Source: Exilibacterium sp. (GTDB lineage Bacteria > Pseudomonadota > Gammaproteobacteria > Pseudomonadales > Cellvibrionaceae). Taken from it: a stretch of DNA of 64,000 nucleotides. How positions within the stretch are numbered: the first letter of the stretch is position 1; every line of letters starts with the position of its first letter. The translations under genes and the position numbers were made by a program. Below are positions 6,281-15,565 of this stretch, in pieces. The notes below the pieces were generated by a model, which was not told where the DNA came from, ran no database searches, and saw nothing but the letters and a program-made list of their open reading frames with translations. The stretch covers positions 57,308 through 121,307 of the forward strand of contig JANQMH010000102.1 in assembly GCA_028280195.1 (NCBI GenBank). The letters run 5' to 3'.

Positions 6281-9172
6281 CTACTGGGTGTTGATCTCTT
6301 TGAGATCGGTGCGGGCAAGGGTCACTTTGAAGTCGCTGTCGCTGTACAACAGCGACTCCTGCGGCTTGCCGATATAGTAACCCTGGGCGTAATCGACGCC
6401 GAATTCGGTCAGCAGTTGCAAAGAAACCTCATCCTCCACAAACTCGGCAATGGTCTTTTTTCCCAGCCCCTGAGCAACGTCATTGATCGCCTTGACAAAC
6501 AGGCGGTCTTCGAAATTTTTAGCCAGATGACGCACAAAAGACCCATCTATCTTGACATAGTCCACCGGCAGCCGCCGCAGGTAAAACCACGAGGCGAAAC
6601 CGACCCCAAAATCGTCGAGGGCAAATTTATAGCCCAGTTTACAGCAGCGGCCGATCACCTCCGCTGCGGTCACAATGTCCTCCACCGCGGAGGTCTCGGT
6701 GAGCTCGAAAATAAGCCGCGAGCGGTCCACGGCATACTGCTTCACCAGCCCCTCGATAGTGGCGACAAATTCGCTGTTGGCGATGGCCTTGGCCGAGAGG
6801 TTGACCGACAGGGTAATATCCCTGCCCTGGCGGCGGAAGCGGTCCAGCGCCACTACCGCCATATTCACCACATAGCGGTCGATCTCGTGAATCAGCCCGG
6901 TTTTCTCCGCAATCGGGATAAACATCCCCGGCGAAACCAGATTGCCGCGCTCATCGTGCATCCGCACCAGCGCCTCGTAATGCGAAATACAGTCGCCGCT
7001 CACATCCAATATCGGCTGAAAGTGCAGCAGCAGGCGCTGATCGTCCAGCGCATCCTTGATACGCGCCTTCCAGTCCACCCTTTTCTGCAGCTCGTAGCGT
7101 TCCGGCGCATCGGCCGAGTACAAATGCCAGTTGCTGCGGGCGTTGCTTTCAGCCTTGGACTTATACATGGCAAAATCGGCGTTGGCCATTAACTCGTCCA
7201 CAGATTCACCGTGTTCCGGGTAGAGAGCAATGCCGACGCTGATAGTGATGCGGTGCAGCTTGTTGTTGCCGATGACTTCGGTATCGCTGATCAGCTCACA
7301 CAGTTTGTTGGCCAGGGCAACCGCACCGTCGCAATCGGTCTGCTCCATCAGAATGGCAAACTCATCGCCTCCCAGCCGCGCCAGGGTGTCGGTTTCCCTG
7401 ACCGCGTGGCCGAGCTTCACCGCTATCTCACACAGCAGGCGGTCGCCGGCCGGGTGACCGCTGGCATCGTTGACGGTTTTAAACTGATCGACATCGAAAA
7501 ACACCAGTGCCCCCGGCTGGCGAAAGCGCTCGTATTTCTTCAATGCCTGGGCAAACTCGGTCTGGAAACGACGGCGGTTGAACAGTTCGGTCAGCGGATC
7601 GTGGTCGGCCAGCCAGGCCAGGTTGCGCTCGGCAATTTTGCGCGCGGTCAGGTCCAGACCCACCGACAGCACCAACTCGCCGCCGGAATGGGTATTGGGC
7701 AAGTGGCTGTGGTACCAGTCCATATGCAGGCGCTTGCCCGACTCGCAGATAAAATCGCTCTCGTGATGAAACTGCTGTGTCTTGCCAAGAAACAATTCAC
7801 CGATACCCTGCTTCACCTTGGCGCGGTCATCGTTTTCGACGTAGTCGGTAAAATAAACATCGTGCAGACCGTTGCTGCCGACCCCGGTGAGGCGCTGCCC
7901 CTCGGAATTCAGCAGCCGCACACAGCCCTCGCGGTCCTGGGTGAGAATGATCACATGCACATTATTCAACAGCGTGGTAACGAAATTGCGCTCTTCCAAC
8001 AGCTCGCGGCTGCGGCGCTTGAGCCCCTTGGTGCGCGACTTGACCGTCATATCCAGACTGTCGAGCTTGCGCGACAGCAATATGGCGGCGTCAAACAAGT
8101 CGTGAATCTCGTTGCGAATCAGTTTCGGGCCCCGCAGCCGGGTTAGATTCACCGTCAGGTCGCGGCTGCTCTGCGCCAGCATCGGCAGTGCCTTGGCAAC
8201 CACCTGCAGGCGCACCATGGGCAACCACAACAACCACAGCAACACCGCCTCTGCCAGTAGCAGAATGGCAATGGCGGCGAGAAAAAAACCCGCCAGTGTC
8301 GACTGCAGCCGCTGCAGGTCGGCGCTGACATCTTCCACCACTACCATGCGGGCGGCGCGGGTATCGGCGGCCTGATTCAGCGCAATGAGACTGATCTCGT
8401 AATGGCGCTCCCGCCACAGTTGCACCGCGCGGTCGTGCTCGAGGCCGGCCATGGTCAGGGTCGAGGAAACATGGTCGAGCAGATTGTAAGTCAGCGGCGC
8501 GCCGGTCAGTGCTACCACATCGTGCTGCCAGTGCTGCAGTGTGCGCAGGCCGTCGAGGCTCCCGGGCTGCTCCCCGGTGCGCGGTACCAGGATACCCACG
8601 TCAGCCGCCGTGGCACTGTGGAACTGCAGTACCGCCCCTGCCAGCGAGCGGGTCAGCGATAAAATGCCGACATTCATCTGATCGAGAAAAACCGGCACAT
8701 TGACAGTCTGCCAGCAGGAACGCTGGCACCAGACTTCGGCAACCGGAGCCTCCAGGCGATTGGCGCGCGCTATCCAGTCCGCCGACAGTGAGGCCTCCGG
8801 CGAGCGGCCGCCCCAGGCCCCGATGATGGCACCGTCGGCGGCAAACAACTCGATTGCCTCAACGCCCCATTCGAAGTTCAACTGGTCCCAGTTGCGCTCC
8901 AGCGTATCGACCATTGCCTCGCGGGCACCGCCGGCGCTGAGCCCGGCCAGGCCCTGCATATGGCCGGCCAGCTGCAACAGTTGCAGCTGCATTGCCTGCA
9001 ACGCGCCGGTCACCGCCTGGCGCCGGTCCTGAAATACCCTGTCGCGCTGGTTGGCGTAAGTCTGCTCGAGATTGTTTTTGCCGAAATAAGTAATCAGACC
9101 GACCCCGAGCACCAGAATGAAGCTGACACTCAAGACCGCCTGCCATTTGAGGCTGAGAAAACCTTTGTTCAT
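6281..9172 (-). CDS. Membrane sensor with PAS, GGDEF and EAL domains
   Basis: A 963-aa c-di-GMP enzyme. TM helices at about 12-29 and 292-318 flank a 260-residue periplasmic sensor. A cytoplasmic linker and PAS domain (about 395-510) follow, then GGDEF (about 520-690) and EAL (about 710-950). The active loop GGDEF at 601-605 is intact, with an inhibitory-site RETD five residues before it. EAL shows YEALVRM, SVNLSAK, FELTETS, LDDFGVGF, VKIDGSF and YAQGYYIGKP, so the phosphodiesterase residues are present. The only change is GVG where DDFGTG is usual. Both activities are therefore possible. ATG at 9172 is chosen because it starts the first TM helix; an upstream in-frame start adds a non-conserved leader. 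First gene of the operon with the PstS-like protein and barrel. Confidence 0.92.
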   Translation of the reverse strand: MNKGFLSLKWQAVLSVSFILVLGVGLITYFGKNNLEQTYANQRDRVFQDRRQAVTGALQAMQLQLLQLAGHMQGLAGLSAGGAREAMVDTLERNWDQLNFEWGVEAIELFAADGAIIGAWGGRSPEASLSADWIARANRLEAPVAEVWCQRSCWQTVNVPVFLDQMNVGILSLTRSLAGAVLQFHSATAADVGILVPRTGEQPGSLDGLRTLQHWQHDVVALTGAPLTYNLLDHVSSTLTMAGLEHDRAVQLWRERHYEISLIALNQAADTRAARMVVVEDVSADLQRLQSTLAGFFLAAIAILLLAEAVLLWLLWLPMVRLQVVAKALPMLAQSSRDLTVNLTRLRGPKLIRNEIHDLFDAAILLSRKLDSLDMTVKSRTKGLKRRSRELLEERNFVTTLLNNVHVIILTQDREGCVRLLNSEGQRLTGVGSNGLHDVYFTDYVENDDRAKVKQGIGELFLGKTQQFHHESDFICESGKRLHMDWYHSHLPNTHSGGELVLSVGLDLTARKIAERNLAWLADHDPLTELFNRRRFQTEFAQALKKYERFRQPGALVFFDVDQFKTVNDASGHPAGDRLLCEIAVKLGHAVRETDTLARLGGDEFAILMEQTDCDGAVALANKLCELISDTEVIGNNKLHRITISVGIALYPEHGESVDELMANADFAMYKSKAESNARSNWHLYSADAPERYELQKRVDWKARIKDALDDQRLLLHFQPILDVSGDCISHYEALVRMHDERGNLVSPGMFIPIAEKTGLIHEIDRYVVNMAVVALDRFRRQGRDITLSVNLSAKAIANSEFVATIEGLVKQYAVDRSRLIFELTETSAVEDIVTAAEVIGRCCKLGYKFALDDFGVGFASWFYLRRLPVDYVKIDGSFVRHLAKNFEDRLFVKAINDVAQGLGKKTIAEFVEDEVSLQLLTEFGVDYAQGYYIGKPQESLLYSDSDFKVTLARTDLKEINTQ

Positions 9173-9393
9173 GAGAGCCGGCGTTCCGGCGGCAGTGGTG
9201 CAGCCGCCGGCGCACCGCCCGCGAGTGTTATGTATTTCATTGATGCCGCCATCGCCGGCTGGCCGGGCGGCCGGGCACCGCAACTTGGCGGGAAAAACAA
9301 ATTGATAAAATACATGCCATTTGGACTAGAGTTTTAACTGGCAAACCTTATTTTAGCTTCTCGCCCGGCGACCTTATCTTACCGCGCCGCACA

Positions 9394-9442
9394 TTACCGC
9401 CACCCAATGACCGCCACCCAGTGACCGCCACCCGGTAACCGC
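9394..9442. repeat. 14-bp tandem repeat, about 3.5 copies, in a gene-free gap
   Basis: Units at 9394-9407, 9408-9421 and 9422-9435, consensus TGACCGCCACCCAG, with a half copy to 9442. They sit in the 332-base gap 9173-9504 between two minus-strand genes. Nothing else is evident in this gap except A/T-rich DNA next to 9300-9340, which may hold the sensor promoter. Confidence 0.8.
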
Positions 9443-9504
9443 AGTGTTTTGGACCGTATTGCGGTTGGGTCCCGGCGCTTCCCCACAGCCGTCGCCGGAC
9501 AGCG

Positions 9505-10305
9505 CTACGATACGCTGACAGACTGTCGCTGCGCCGCCGCAATCACCACGGTAACACTGCCAAAAAAAGCTTTTTTTTCTGACGCGTCCTCCAGGGCGGC
9601 GCGCCAGCGCTGCAGCGCTTCGCGACTGAGGACCCGCCGTTCCAGTGCAAATCTCTCCACGTCGTCCGCCCGGGTTATAAATCGCCACAACGCCAGATCC
9701 GTCAGGTGTATGGCGACGGGCTCCAGCACGATACCCTGCAACCCGGCAGCGGCCATTAAACCATAAAGACGCCTGCCTGAATAACCATTTGGAAAAATCT
9801 TTTCCGCCCGAAATCTCGCCAGACATCTCTCGATCTCGACCTCCGCAGTCGCTGTAGAGAGGCTGCCCCAGTCGGTGTCGATCATCACCAGCCTGCCCTG
9901 CGGGCGGGTCACCCGCACCGCTTCGGCCAGCGCCGCGGTGGGGTCGGGCAGGTGCATCAACAGCCGCTCACTTCTCACCGCATCGAACTGCGCGTCGCCG
10001 AAAGGCAAGTCGCAGGCATCGGCCACGCGATGTCTTACCCGCTGTGCGAGCCCCAGTTCGCGTGTGCGCCGCTGCGCCAGGGCAACCATCTCCGCATCCA
10101 GATCAATTCCCCAGACCCTGCCGCGCTCGCCGGCCTGCAAACCCATCGATACGGTATCCAAACCGGCTCCGCAACCGATGTCCAGCACACTGGCAGCACC
10201 GAGGTCACCCAGCAGTTCGTAACTGCGCTGCTTTATGCCCTCGAATAATCTGCCCGCCATTATCAGGTAGTCTGCACTGACATAACTGCGTGAGTGTTCT
10301 ACCAT
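9505..10305 (-). CDS. Class I SAM-dependent methyltransferase
   Basis: A 266-aa enzyme with the Rossmann-type methyltransferase order: motif I VLDIGCGAGLDTV at about 40-52, the acidic SAM-ribose residue in WGIDLDAEMV, DACDLPFGDAQFD, and the post-II motif RPQGRLVMIDTDW. This is the UbiE/Coq5-like subgroup that methylates small molecules. The substrate is not evident. It is divergent from the N-acyl synthase gene across a 121-base AT-rich intergenic region and could modify a related lipid or signal, but nothing in the sequence proves that link. Confidence 0.87.
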   Translation of the reverse strand: MVEHSRSYVSADYLIMAGRLFEGIKQRSYELLGDLGAASVLDIGCGAGLDTVSMGLQAGERGRVWGIDLDAEMVALAQRRTRELGLAQRVRHRVADACDLPFGDAQFDAVRSERLLMHLPDPTAALAEAVRVTRPQGRLVMIDTDWGSLSTATAEVEIERCLARFRAEKIFPNGYSGRRLYGLMAAAGLQGIVLEPVAIHLTDLALWRFITRADDVERFALERRVLSREALQRWRAALEDASEKKAFFGSVTVVIAAAQRQSVSVS

Positions 10306-10347
10306 TATCGGGAGTGCCTTCTATTTATAATAAAATTCATTGAAAAA

Positions 10348-10375
10348 AATTTAATATAAAAAATTTAATATAAAA
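10348..10375. repeat. 14-bp AT tandem duplication in divergent promoter region
   Basis: AATTTAATATAAAA occurs twice in tandem between the divergent methyltransferase and N-acyl synthase genes. The region is almost pure A/T inside GC-rich DNA and probably contains promoters for both genes. Confidence 0.6.
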
Positions 10376-10426
10376 GTAAAACCATAGAGGGTAATATCGT
10401 CACTATTCTAACAGGTAATCAAGTTG

Positions 10427-11179
10427 ATGAATCCCGCCCAGCATTTTCAGCGCTATTTCCGTATACACCGGGCCAGCAACAAACACATGCTGGAGCAGGC
10501 CTACGCTGTCCGCTACCAGGTCTACTGCCGGGAGTTCGGCTACGAGGATGAGCAGCGCTGCCCGCGGCAACTGGAGTTCGATCAATACGATACCCACGCC
10601 CAGCAAACGCTGTTGCTGCACAGCCCCAGCAATACACCGGTGGGCTGTGTCAGGCTGGTGGAGGCCAATCCGCAGATGCCGGAGTTGCCGCTGCCGTTCG
10701 AACGCTATTGCAGCGAGGCGCTGGACAGGGACCAGTTCGACCCGGACGAATTCCTGCCCGGGCAGCTGGCGGAGTTCTCGCGCCTGGCGGTGGTCGGCGG
10801 TTTTCGGCGCAGGTCCTGTGACCAGGGGCGGGAAGTCAATTTACCGCGGCCGGTGTTTGTGCAGGAGCGACAGCGCGGCCACTTTCCGGTGATTCCCGTC
10901 AGTTTGTTTCTCGCCGCGCTGGCAATGCTGTTGAGCAGCGATGCCGAGTACGGCGTCGCCATGATCGAACCGCGGCTGATGCGCTTGATGCGCCTGTTCG
11001 GGATCAACTTCGAAGCGGTGGGCAAGACCATGGACTACCACGGCCAGCGCGCGCCTTACATCATCCATCGGGACAACGCCCTGCGCTATCTGAAGCCCGA
11101 GGTAGACGAACTGTTCTTCGCTATCAATCAATCCCTGCAGCCACACAGCAGCCGCGACAGCCACTACAACGTGGCCTGA
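10427..11179 (+). CDS. Exosortase-associated/FeeM-type N-acyl amino acid synthase
   Basis: A 250-aa protein of the PEP-CTERM/exosortase-associated acyltransferase group, which has the GNAT-like fold shared with LuxI autoinducer synthases. Diagnostic parts are AYAVRYQVYCREFGYEDE near the N-terminus (the R/Y/F pattern of LuxI-like synthases), VGCVRLV, ELPLPFERYC, LAEFSRLAV and the C-terminal IEPRLMRLMRLFGINF. Such enzymes join acyl-ACP chains to an amino acid or related amine. Start: ATG at 10427 rather than the TTG one codon earlier, with AGG at 10413. No exosortase or PEP-CTERM target lies in the window, so this is an orphan copy, and the divergent neighbour is a methyltransferase. Confidence 0.8.
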   Translation: MNPAQHFQRYFRIHRASNKHMLEQAYAVRYQVYCREFGYEDEQRCPRQLEFDQYDTHAQQTLLLHSPSNTPVGCVRLVEANPQMPELPLPFERYCSEALDRDQFDPDEFLPGQLAEFSRLAVVGGFRRRSCDQGREVNLPRPVFVQERQRGHFPVIPVSLFLAALAMLLSSDAEYGVAMIEPRLMRLMRLFGINFEAVGKTMDYHGQRAPYIIHRDNALRYLKPEVDELFFAINQSLQPHSSRDSHYNVA

Positions 11180-11243
11180 GGCGGCGTCATACCCGACCCG
11201 GGCAGCGCTTACCTGAGGGGCTTGCCCGATGGGTGGTCACCCA

Positions 11244-13055
11244 CTACTCGACCCAGCCTTTCACCCGCTGCTCGAGAATATCGAGCGGCACCGGCCCGGA
11301 TGCCAGTACCAGATCGTGGAAGGCGCGAATATCAAACTCGTTACCCATTTTATTCTGCGCATACGCGCGCAGTTCCTTGATCTTCAACTCGCCGATCTTG
11401 TAGGCCAGCGCCTGCGCCGGCCAGACGATATAGCGGTCGATTTCCACCTCGATATCGTGTTCGCTCTTAGCACTGTTTGCCTTGAAAAAATCGATCGCGC
11501 GCTGGCGGCTCCAGCCCAGCTGGTGTATGCCGGTATCCACCACCAGGCGGATCGCGCGCCACATTTCATAGGTCAGCTGCCCGAACTTGCTGTAGGGGTC
11601 GCGGTAAAAACCCATCAGCTCACCCAGGCTCTCCGAGTACAGCCCCCAGCCCTCGACGTAGGCGGTAATATGCAGCAACTGCCGGCGCCAGGGGTGCATA
11701 TCGGTCTGCTCCTGGGCCAGCGCGATCTGCAGGTGATGACCGGGCACCGCCTCGTGCAGGCTCAGCGCCTCCATTTCCCATTTCGGCCGGCTTTTCAGGT
11801 TGTAGGTATTGGCAAAGAAAATACCGGCGCGCCCGGCCTCCGGCGAACCGGGGAAGTAATAGGCGGTGGTCTGGGATTTCGCCGCGTGCGCGGGTATCGG
11901 CATCACGCCGTAGGGCAGGCGCGGCAGCACACCGAACAATTTGACCAACTCCGGATCGGCGCGCTTGGAAATATCGCGGTAAGAGCGAATCAGCTCCTCC
12001 TCGCTGTCATAGTAGAACTGCGGATCGCTGCGCAGGAAATCGGTAAACGCAGCGAAGTCGCCGTCAAAGCCGGTCTGCTCGATGATCTGCTGCATGGCCG
12101 CGCGGATACGCCTGACCTCCTCCAGGCCCTTGTCGTGAATCTGCCTGGGCGTCAGGCCGGTAGTGGTGGAGCGCCGTACCCGGTGCGCATACCACTGGCT
12201 GCCCTGCGGCAGCTCTGACAGGCCGACCGCCTGGCGCGCACCCGGGATATAGTCGTCCTCCAGAAAGGCCAGCAGCTCGCGATAGGCCGGTACGACTTTT
12301 CCGCTGAAAGCCTTGCGGGCTCTCTCGCTCAGCTGGCGCTGCTGTTTTTGCGACAGACCTTCGGGGTACTGCCGGAACGCCGCCAGCAGGGGACTCGAGA
12401 GCGGATCGTCTACCAGCAGATTCCGCACCTGCTGCGGCACGTCGCGCAAGGTGATTTGCGGCGGCGTGATGCCCCGGGCCAGCCCCTCGCGCAACAGCGC
12501 CAGATGCTGATCCACCAGTTGCGGCACCCGCTCCAGACGGCTGAGGATATTGTCGTAGTCGGCGGCGGTGCGCGGCGACATGATACTCAGTACTCTGGCC
12601 ACATCCTGCTGCACCCCGCCCATCTGGTTGAGCGGCAGCAGGTGATCGGCATAGGCCTGGGCGGCGACGTTCATCTGCAGCTCACTGTGCAGCAGCTGGT
12701 AGTCCAGCTGCGCCGCCGCACTCAACTGTGCCGTGGGGATGCGCTGCAGCAGTGCCAGCAATTCGCGCTGTTCACGCTGGCGGCGCTCGATGGCCGCCGC
12801 GGAGTAGTCGGTCCAGCGGTGGTCCTGCCCCGGGTAACCGTACCAGGTGGCACTTTCGGGAAACTCCGTCATCTGGTAGTCGTAGACAATATCCAGCAGC
12901 GCCCGCAGGCGCTGGTCCTGGTTCTCAAAGCCGCGGTCGCCGCCGACTGCGGCAATTCTGTCGCTATAGTCGGACAGCTCAGCCCAGGCCGGCGCCATCA
13001 GCAGGGTTGCGGCACAATACAGTCCGACAAAAAAGCTACGTCTTAACTTACTCAT
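11244..13055 (-). CDS. DUF885 family secreted zinc peptidase-like protein
   Basis: A 603-aa protein with a signal peptide (residues 1-25, ending PAWAELS). Its family is DUF885, related to M32/gluzincin-type metallopeptidases. The zinc motif HEAVPGHHLQ lies near residue 435, with the downstream acidic helix AYVEGWGLYSESLG expected for the third ligand. The length is typical. It probably acts in the periplasm or outer membrane on peptides; no substrate is known from sequence. ATG at 13055 has GAGG 8 bases upstream. It ends next to the N-acyl synthase gene in convergent orientation. Confidence 0.88.
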   Translation of the reverse strand: MSKLRRSFFVGLYCAATLLMAPAWAELSDYSDRIAAVGGDRGFENQDQRLRALLDIVYDYQMTEFPESATWYGYPGQDHRWTDYSAAAIERRQREQRELLALLQRIPTAQLSAAAQLDYQLLHSELQMNVAAQAYADHLLPLNQMGGVQQDVARVLSIMSPRTAADYDNILSRLERVPQLVDQHLALLREGLARGITPPQITLRDVPQQVRNLLVDDPLSSPLLAAFRQYPEGLSQKQQRQLSERARKAFSGKVVPAYRELLAFLEDDYIPGARQAVGLSELPQGSQWYAHRVRRSTTTGLTPRQIHDKGLEEVRRIRAAMQQIIEQTGFDGDFAAFTDFLRSDPQFYYDSEEELIRSYRDISKRADPELVKLFGVLPRLPYGVMPIPAHAAKSQTTAYYFPGSPEAGRAGIFFANTYNLKSRPKWEMEALSLHEAVPGHHLQIALAQEQTDMHPWRRQLLHITAYVEGWGLYSESLGELMGFYRDPYSKFGQLTYEMWRAIRLVVDTGIHQLGWSRQRAIDFFKANSAKSEHDIEVEIDRYIVWPAQALAYKIGELKIKELRAYAQNKMGNEFDIRAFHDLVLASGPVPLDILEQRVKGWVE

Positions 13056-13077
13056 ACCATTACCTCTAATTAGCTAC

Positions 13078-13104
13078 TAGAAAGCCGCATTTAGAAAGCC
13101 GCAT
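13078..13104. repeat. 13-bp duplication at the asnS stop codon
   Basis: TAGAAAGCCGCAT is present at 13078-13090 and again at 13092-13104. The copy inside the gene encodes the last residues of AsnS, and the second copy lies just beyond the stop codon. Confidence 0.75.
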
Positions 13105-14488
13105 TGCCCGGTGTCCGCGGATAGGGGATGGCATCGCGGATATTTTCCATCCCCGAGATATAGGTCAGCAGCCGTTCAAAACCGAGACCAAAGCCCGCGT
13201 GGGGCACGGTGCCGTAGCGGCGCAGATCGCGGTACCACCACAGCTCCTCGCTCAAACCGCGTTCGGCCAGGCGCACATCGAGCATGTCGAGACGCTCCTC
13301 GCGCTGGCTGCCGCCGATGATTTCGCCGATGCCGGGCGCCAGCACGTCCATCGCCGCAACCGTTTTTTCGTCGTCGTTCAGGCGCATGTAAAAAGCCTTT
13401 ATTGCGCGCGGGTAGTTTTTTACGATCAGCGGCCCCTTGACGTGCTGCTCACTCAGGTAGCGCTCGTGCTCGGAGGCCAGATCCACCCCCCACTGTACCG
13501 GAAACTCGAACGCGCGGCCGGACTTCTGCAGGATATCGACCGCCTCGCCGTACTCCATATGCACGAATTCGGCCTCTACCAGCTGCTCCAGGCGGGTCAC
13601 CGCCTGCTTGTCCACGCGCTGCGCAAAAAAGCCCATATCGTCCTGGCGCTGCTCCAGCACCGCGCCAAAGCAGTGTTTGAGAAAATCCTCCGCCAGCGCC
13701 GCATTGTCGTCGAGGTCGGCAAAGGCAATTTCCGGTTCCACCATCCAGAACTCCGCCAGGTGCCGGCTGGTATTGGAGTTTTCGGCCCGGAACGTGGGGC
13801 CAAATGTGTAAACCTTCGACATGGCTAGGCAAAAAGCCTCCACATTGAGCTGGCCGGACACCGTGAGAAAGCTCTCGCTGCCGAAAAAGTCCCCGCTGTA
13901 ATCGACCCGCCCGCGGTCGTCGCGCGGCAGGTTGTGCAGATCCAGCGTCGAGACGCGGAACAGTTCACCGGCGCCCTCACAGTCACTGGCGGTGATGATG
14001 GGCGTATTGACCCAGCAGAAGCCGTTATCGTTGAAATAGTTGTGGATGGCGTTGGCCAGCGTATTGCGCAGCCGCGTCATGGCACCGAAGGCATTGGTGC
14101 GCGGCCGCAGGTGGGCCTGGGTGCGCAGATACTCGAAGGTGTGGCGCTTTTTGGCAATCGGATAGGACTCCGCATCGTCGACCCAGCCCACCACCTGCAG
14201 CGTATCGGCCTGAATCTCCACCGCCTGGCCCCGCCCCTGGGACGCCACCAGCTCACCGCTGGCGATAACTGAGCAGCCGGCACTCAGGTGAGCCACCTCC
14301 TGCTGGTAGTTCGGCAGCTGCTCCGGGACCACCAGCTGAATGGGGTCGAAACAGGAACCATCGTGCAGGGCGACAAAGGAAATACCGGCTTTGGAAGTAC
14401 GCCGGGTGCGCACCCAGCCTTTGACGGTTACCCGACTGCCGACAGCCACTGCACCGGAAAACAACACCGCAATGCTCGTATCACTCAT
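13091..14488 (-). CDS. asnS: Asparagine--tRNA ligase
   Basis: A 465-aa class IIb aminoacyl-tRNA synthetase of normal length. Residues about 15-100 form the anticodon-binding OB fold ([19 protein letters not shown]). The catalytic domain follows, with motif 2 [21 protein letters not shown] and motif 3 [17 protein letters not shown]. The Asn-specific [15 protein letters not shown] segment separates it from AspRS. It charges tRNA-Asn in the cytoplasm and is essential in organisms without the amidotransferase route. It appears monocistronic; the upstream gap holds a tandem repeat. Confidence 0.97.
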   Translation of the reverse strand: MSDTSIAVLFSGAVAVGSRVTVKGWVRTRRTSKAGISFVALHDGSCFDPIQLVVPEQLPNYQQEVAHLSAGCSVIASGELVASQGRGQAVEIQADTLQVVGWVDDAESYPIAKKRHTFEYLRTQAHLRPRTNAFGAMTRLRNTLANAIHNYFNDNGFCWVNTPIITASDCEGAGELFRVSTLDLHNLPRDDRGRVDYSGDFFGSESFLTVSGQLNVEAFCLAMSKVYTFGPTFRAENSNTSRHLAEFWMVEPEIAFADLDDNAALAEDFLKHCFGAVLEQRQDDMGFFAQRVDKQAVTRLEQLVEAEFVHMEYGEAVDILQKSGRAFEFPVQWGVDLASEHERYLSEQHVKGPLIVKNYPRAIKAFYMRLNDDEKTVAAMDVLAPGIGEIIGGSQREERLDMLDVRLAERGLSEELWWYRDLRRYGTVPHAGFGLGFERLLTYISGMENIRDAIPYPRTPGNAAF

Positions 14489-14544
14489 GATGGGGTTTAC
14501 TCCTCAGTCGGCGCCCGGCGTTCGCCTGGCCGCCGGCGCACCAT

Positions 14545-14611
14545 TGCTTCAGAACCATGCTTCAGAACCATGCCTCAGAACCATGCTTCAAGGCCAAATT
14601 GCTTCAGAACC
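14545..14611. repeat. 13-bp tandem repeat upstream of asnS
   Basis: TGCTTCAGAACCA occurs at 14545-14557, 14558-14570 and 14571-14583 (one mismatch), then a decayed copy at 14584 and another partial at 14600. They fill part of the 355-base gap 14489-14843 between divergent asnS and a small membrane-protein gene. I see no gene in that gap. The repeat would lie in the asnS leader or promoter. Confidence 0.8.
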
Positions 14612-14843
14612 GACAGGCTCTGGGGTCCGCTGGCCTTAGTACTGACGTACTTTAACCAGCTTCCCTCAACAGGTCTAACGGCAGCACCCCCAGAGACCAT
14701 AACCGCAGTGTGGGCGGCGGCCGCAAATCGGGTATGATAACACCCGGCCCGGCAGCCCGGGGCCGAACACCACCTCGTGGAAGCGCTTTGCGCAGCCGTG
14801 CAGCGGCACAGATTGCACAGATAGAAAAAAGGCCGAATAAAAA

Positions 14844-15539
14844 ATGATCAGGATGAAAATCTTAATACCGGCGCTGATCGGGGTGAGCCTGGTGCTGGGT
14901 TATATTATCGGCGCCAGTCTTTCCCACGGCGCCGACTACAGCGTGCTTATCGCGCCACTGAGCATTCTGCTGGCGGCACTGCTGGCCGGTTCGGTCACTG
15001 TCAATTACCTGCACAGCACCGAGGAGAGCCGCCGGCGCGATCGCACGGTCAACTTCATCGCCGGCTATGACCCCTTTTCCCGTCCGGCCTTTATTCAACA
15101 GCTGGATGCCGCCGAGAAGGAACTGGCCGACGGGCTGCAGGTATTCAGCGCAGCGGGCGTCTCCGGGCCGGAGCTGGTGAGTAAAATAGACAACCTGAAA
15201 AGCGCCGTCAGCGACCTGTCGATGGAGCAGGCGCAGGCAATCCACAGCGCCGCCAGTTTCTTCGAAATGCTGATCGTCAACCTGTCTTCGGACTACTTTG
15301 ACAAAAACTATATTCTGCAAATATACGGCGACAATTTCGGCATCCAGTTCTGGGCGCGCGCCTGGCCGCTGTTGAAATACAGCCAGTTGACCAATATCGA
15401 ATACCAGAGCATCCGCGGCATCCCCAACAACTCGCTGGGCGGCTCTTATTCCAGCCTCGAGCGCTGGGTCTTGAGCCATGTTCGCGACGGCGATATCTTC
15501 CCCATGCCGAACGAGAAAATGGCCACCAAAAAGCGCTAG
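14844..15539 (+). CDS. Membrane-anchored protein of unknown function (DUF4760-like)
   Basis: A 231-aa protein with two N-terminal membrane helices (about 6-26 and 34-55) and a cytoplasmic helical domain of about 170 residues that includes FEMLIVNLSSDYFDKNYILQ and IQFWARAWPLL. The pattern of two helices followed by a region of this kind resembles DUF4760 proteins, but I am not certain. No catalytic motif is visible. It ends 26 bases before the GlxA-type regulator on the same strand, so the two could be co-transcribed. Translation may start at either of two nearby ATG codons (14844 or 14853). Confidence 0.65.
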   Translation: MIRMKILIPALIGVSLVLGYIIGASLSHGADYSVLIAPLSILLAALLAGSVTVNYLHSTEESRRRDRTVNFIAGYDPFSRPAFIQQLDAAEKELADGLQVFSAAGVSGPELVSKIDNLKSAVSDLSMEQAQAIHSAASFFEMLIVNLSSDYFDKNYILQIYGDNFGIQFWARAWPLLKYSQLTNIEYQSIRGIPNNSLGGSYSSLERWVLSHVRDGDIFPMPNEKMATKKR

Positions 15540-15565
15540 CGCCACTGACCAGCGGGCCTGCTGCC

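Noticed and set aside
14545..14611. Repeat array considered as CRISPR
   Set aside because: Units are 13 bases and directly abutting without spacers; no cas genes are present.
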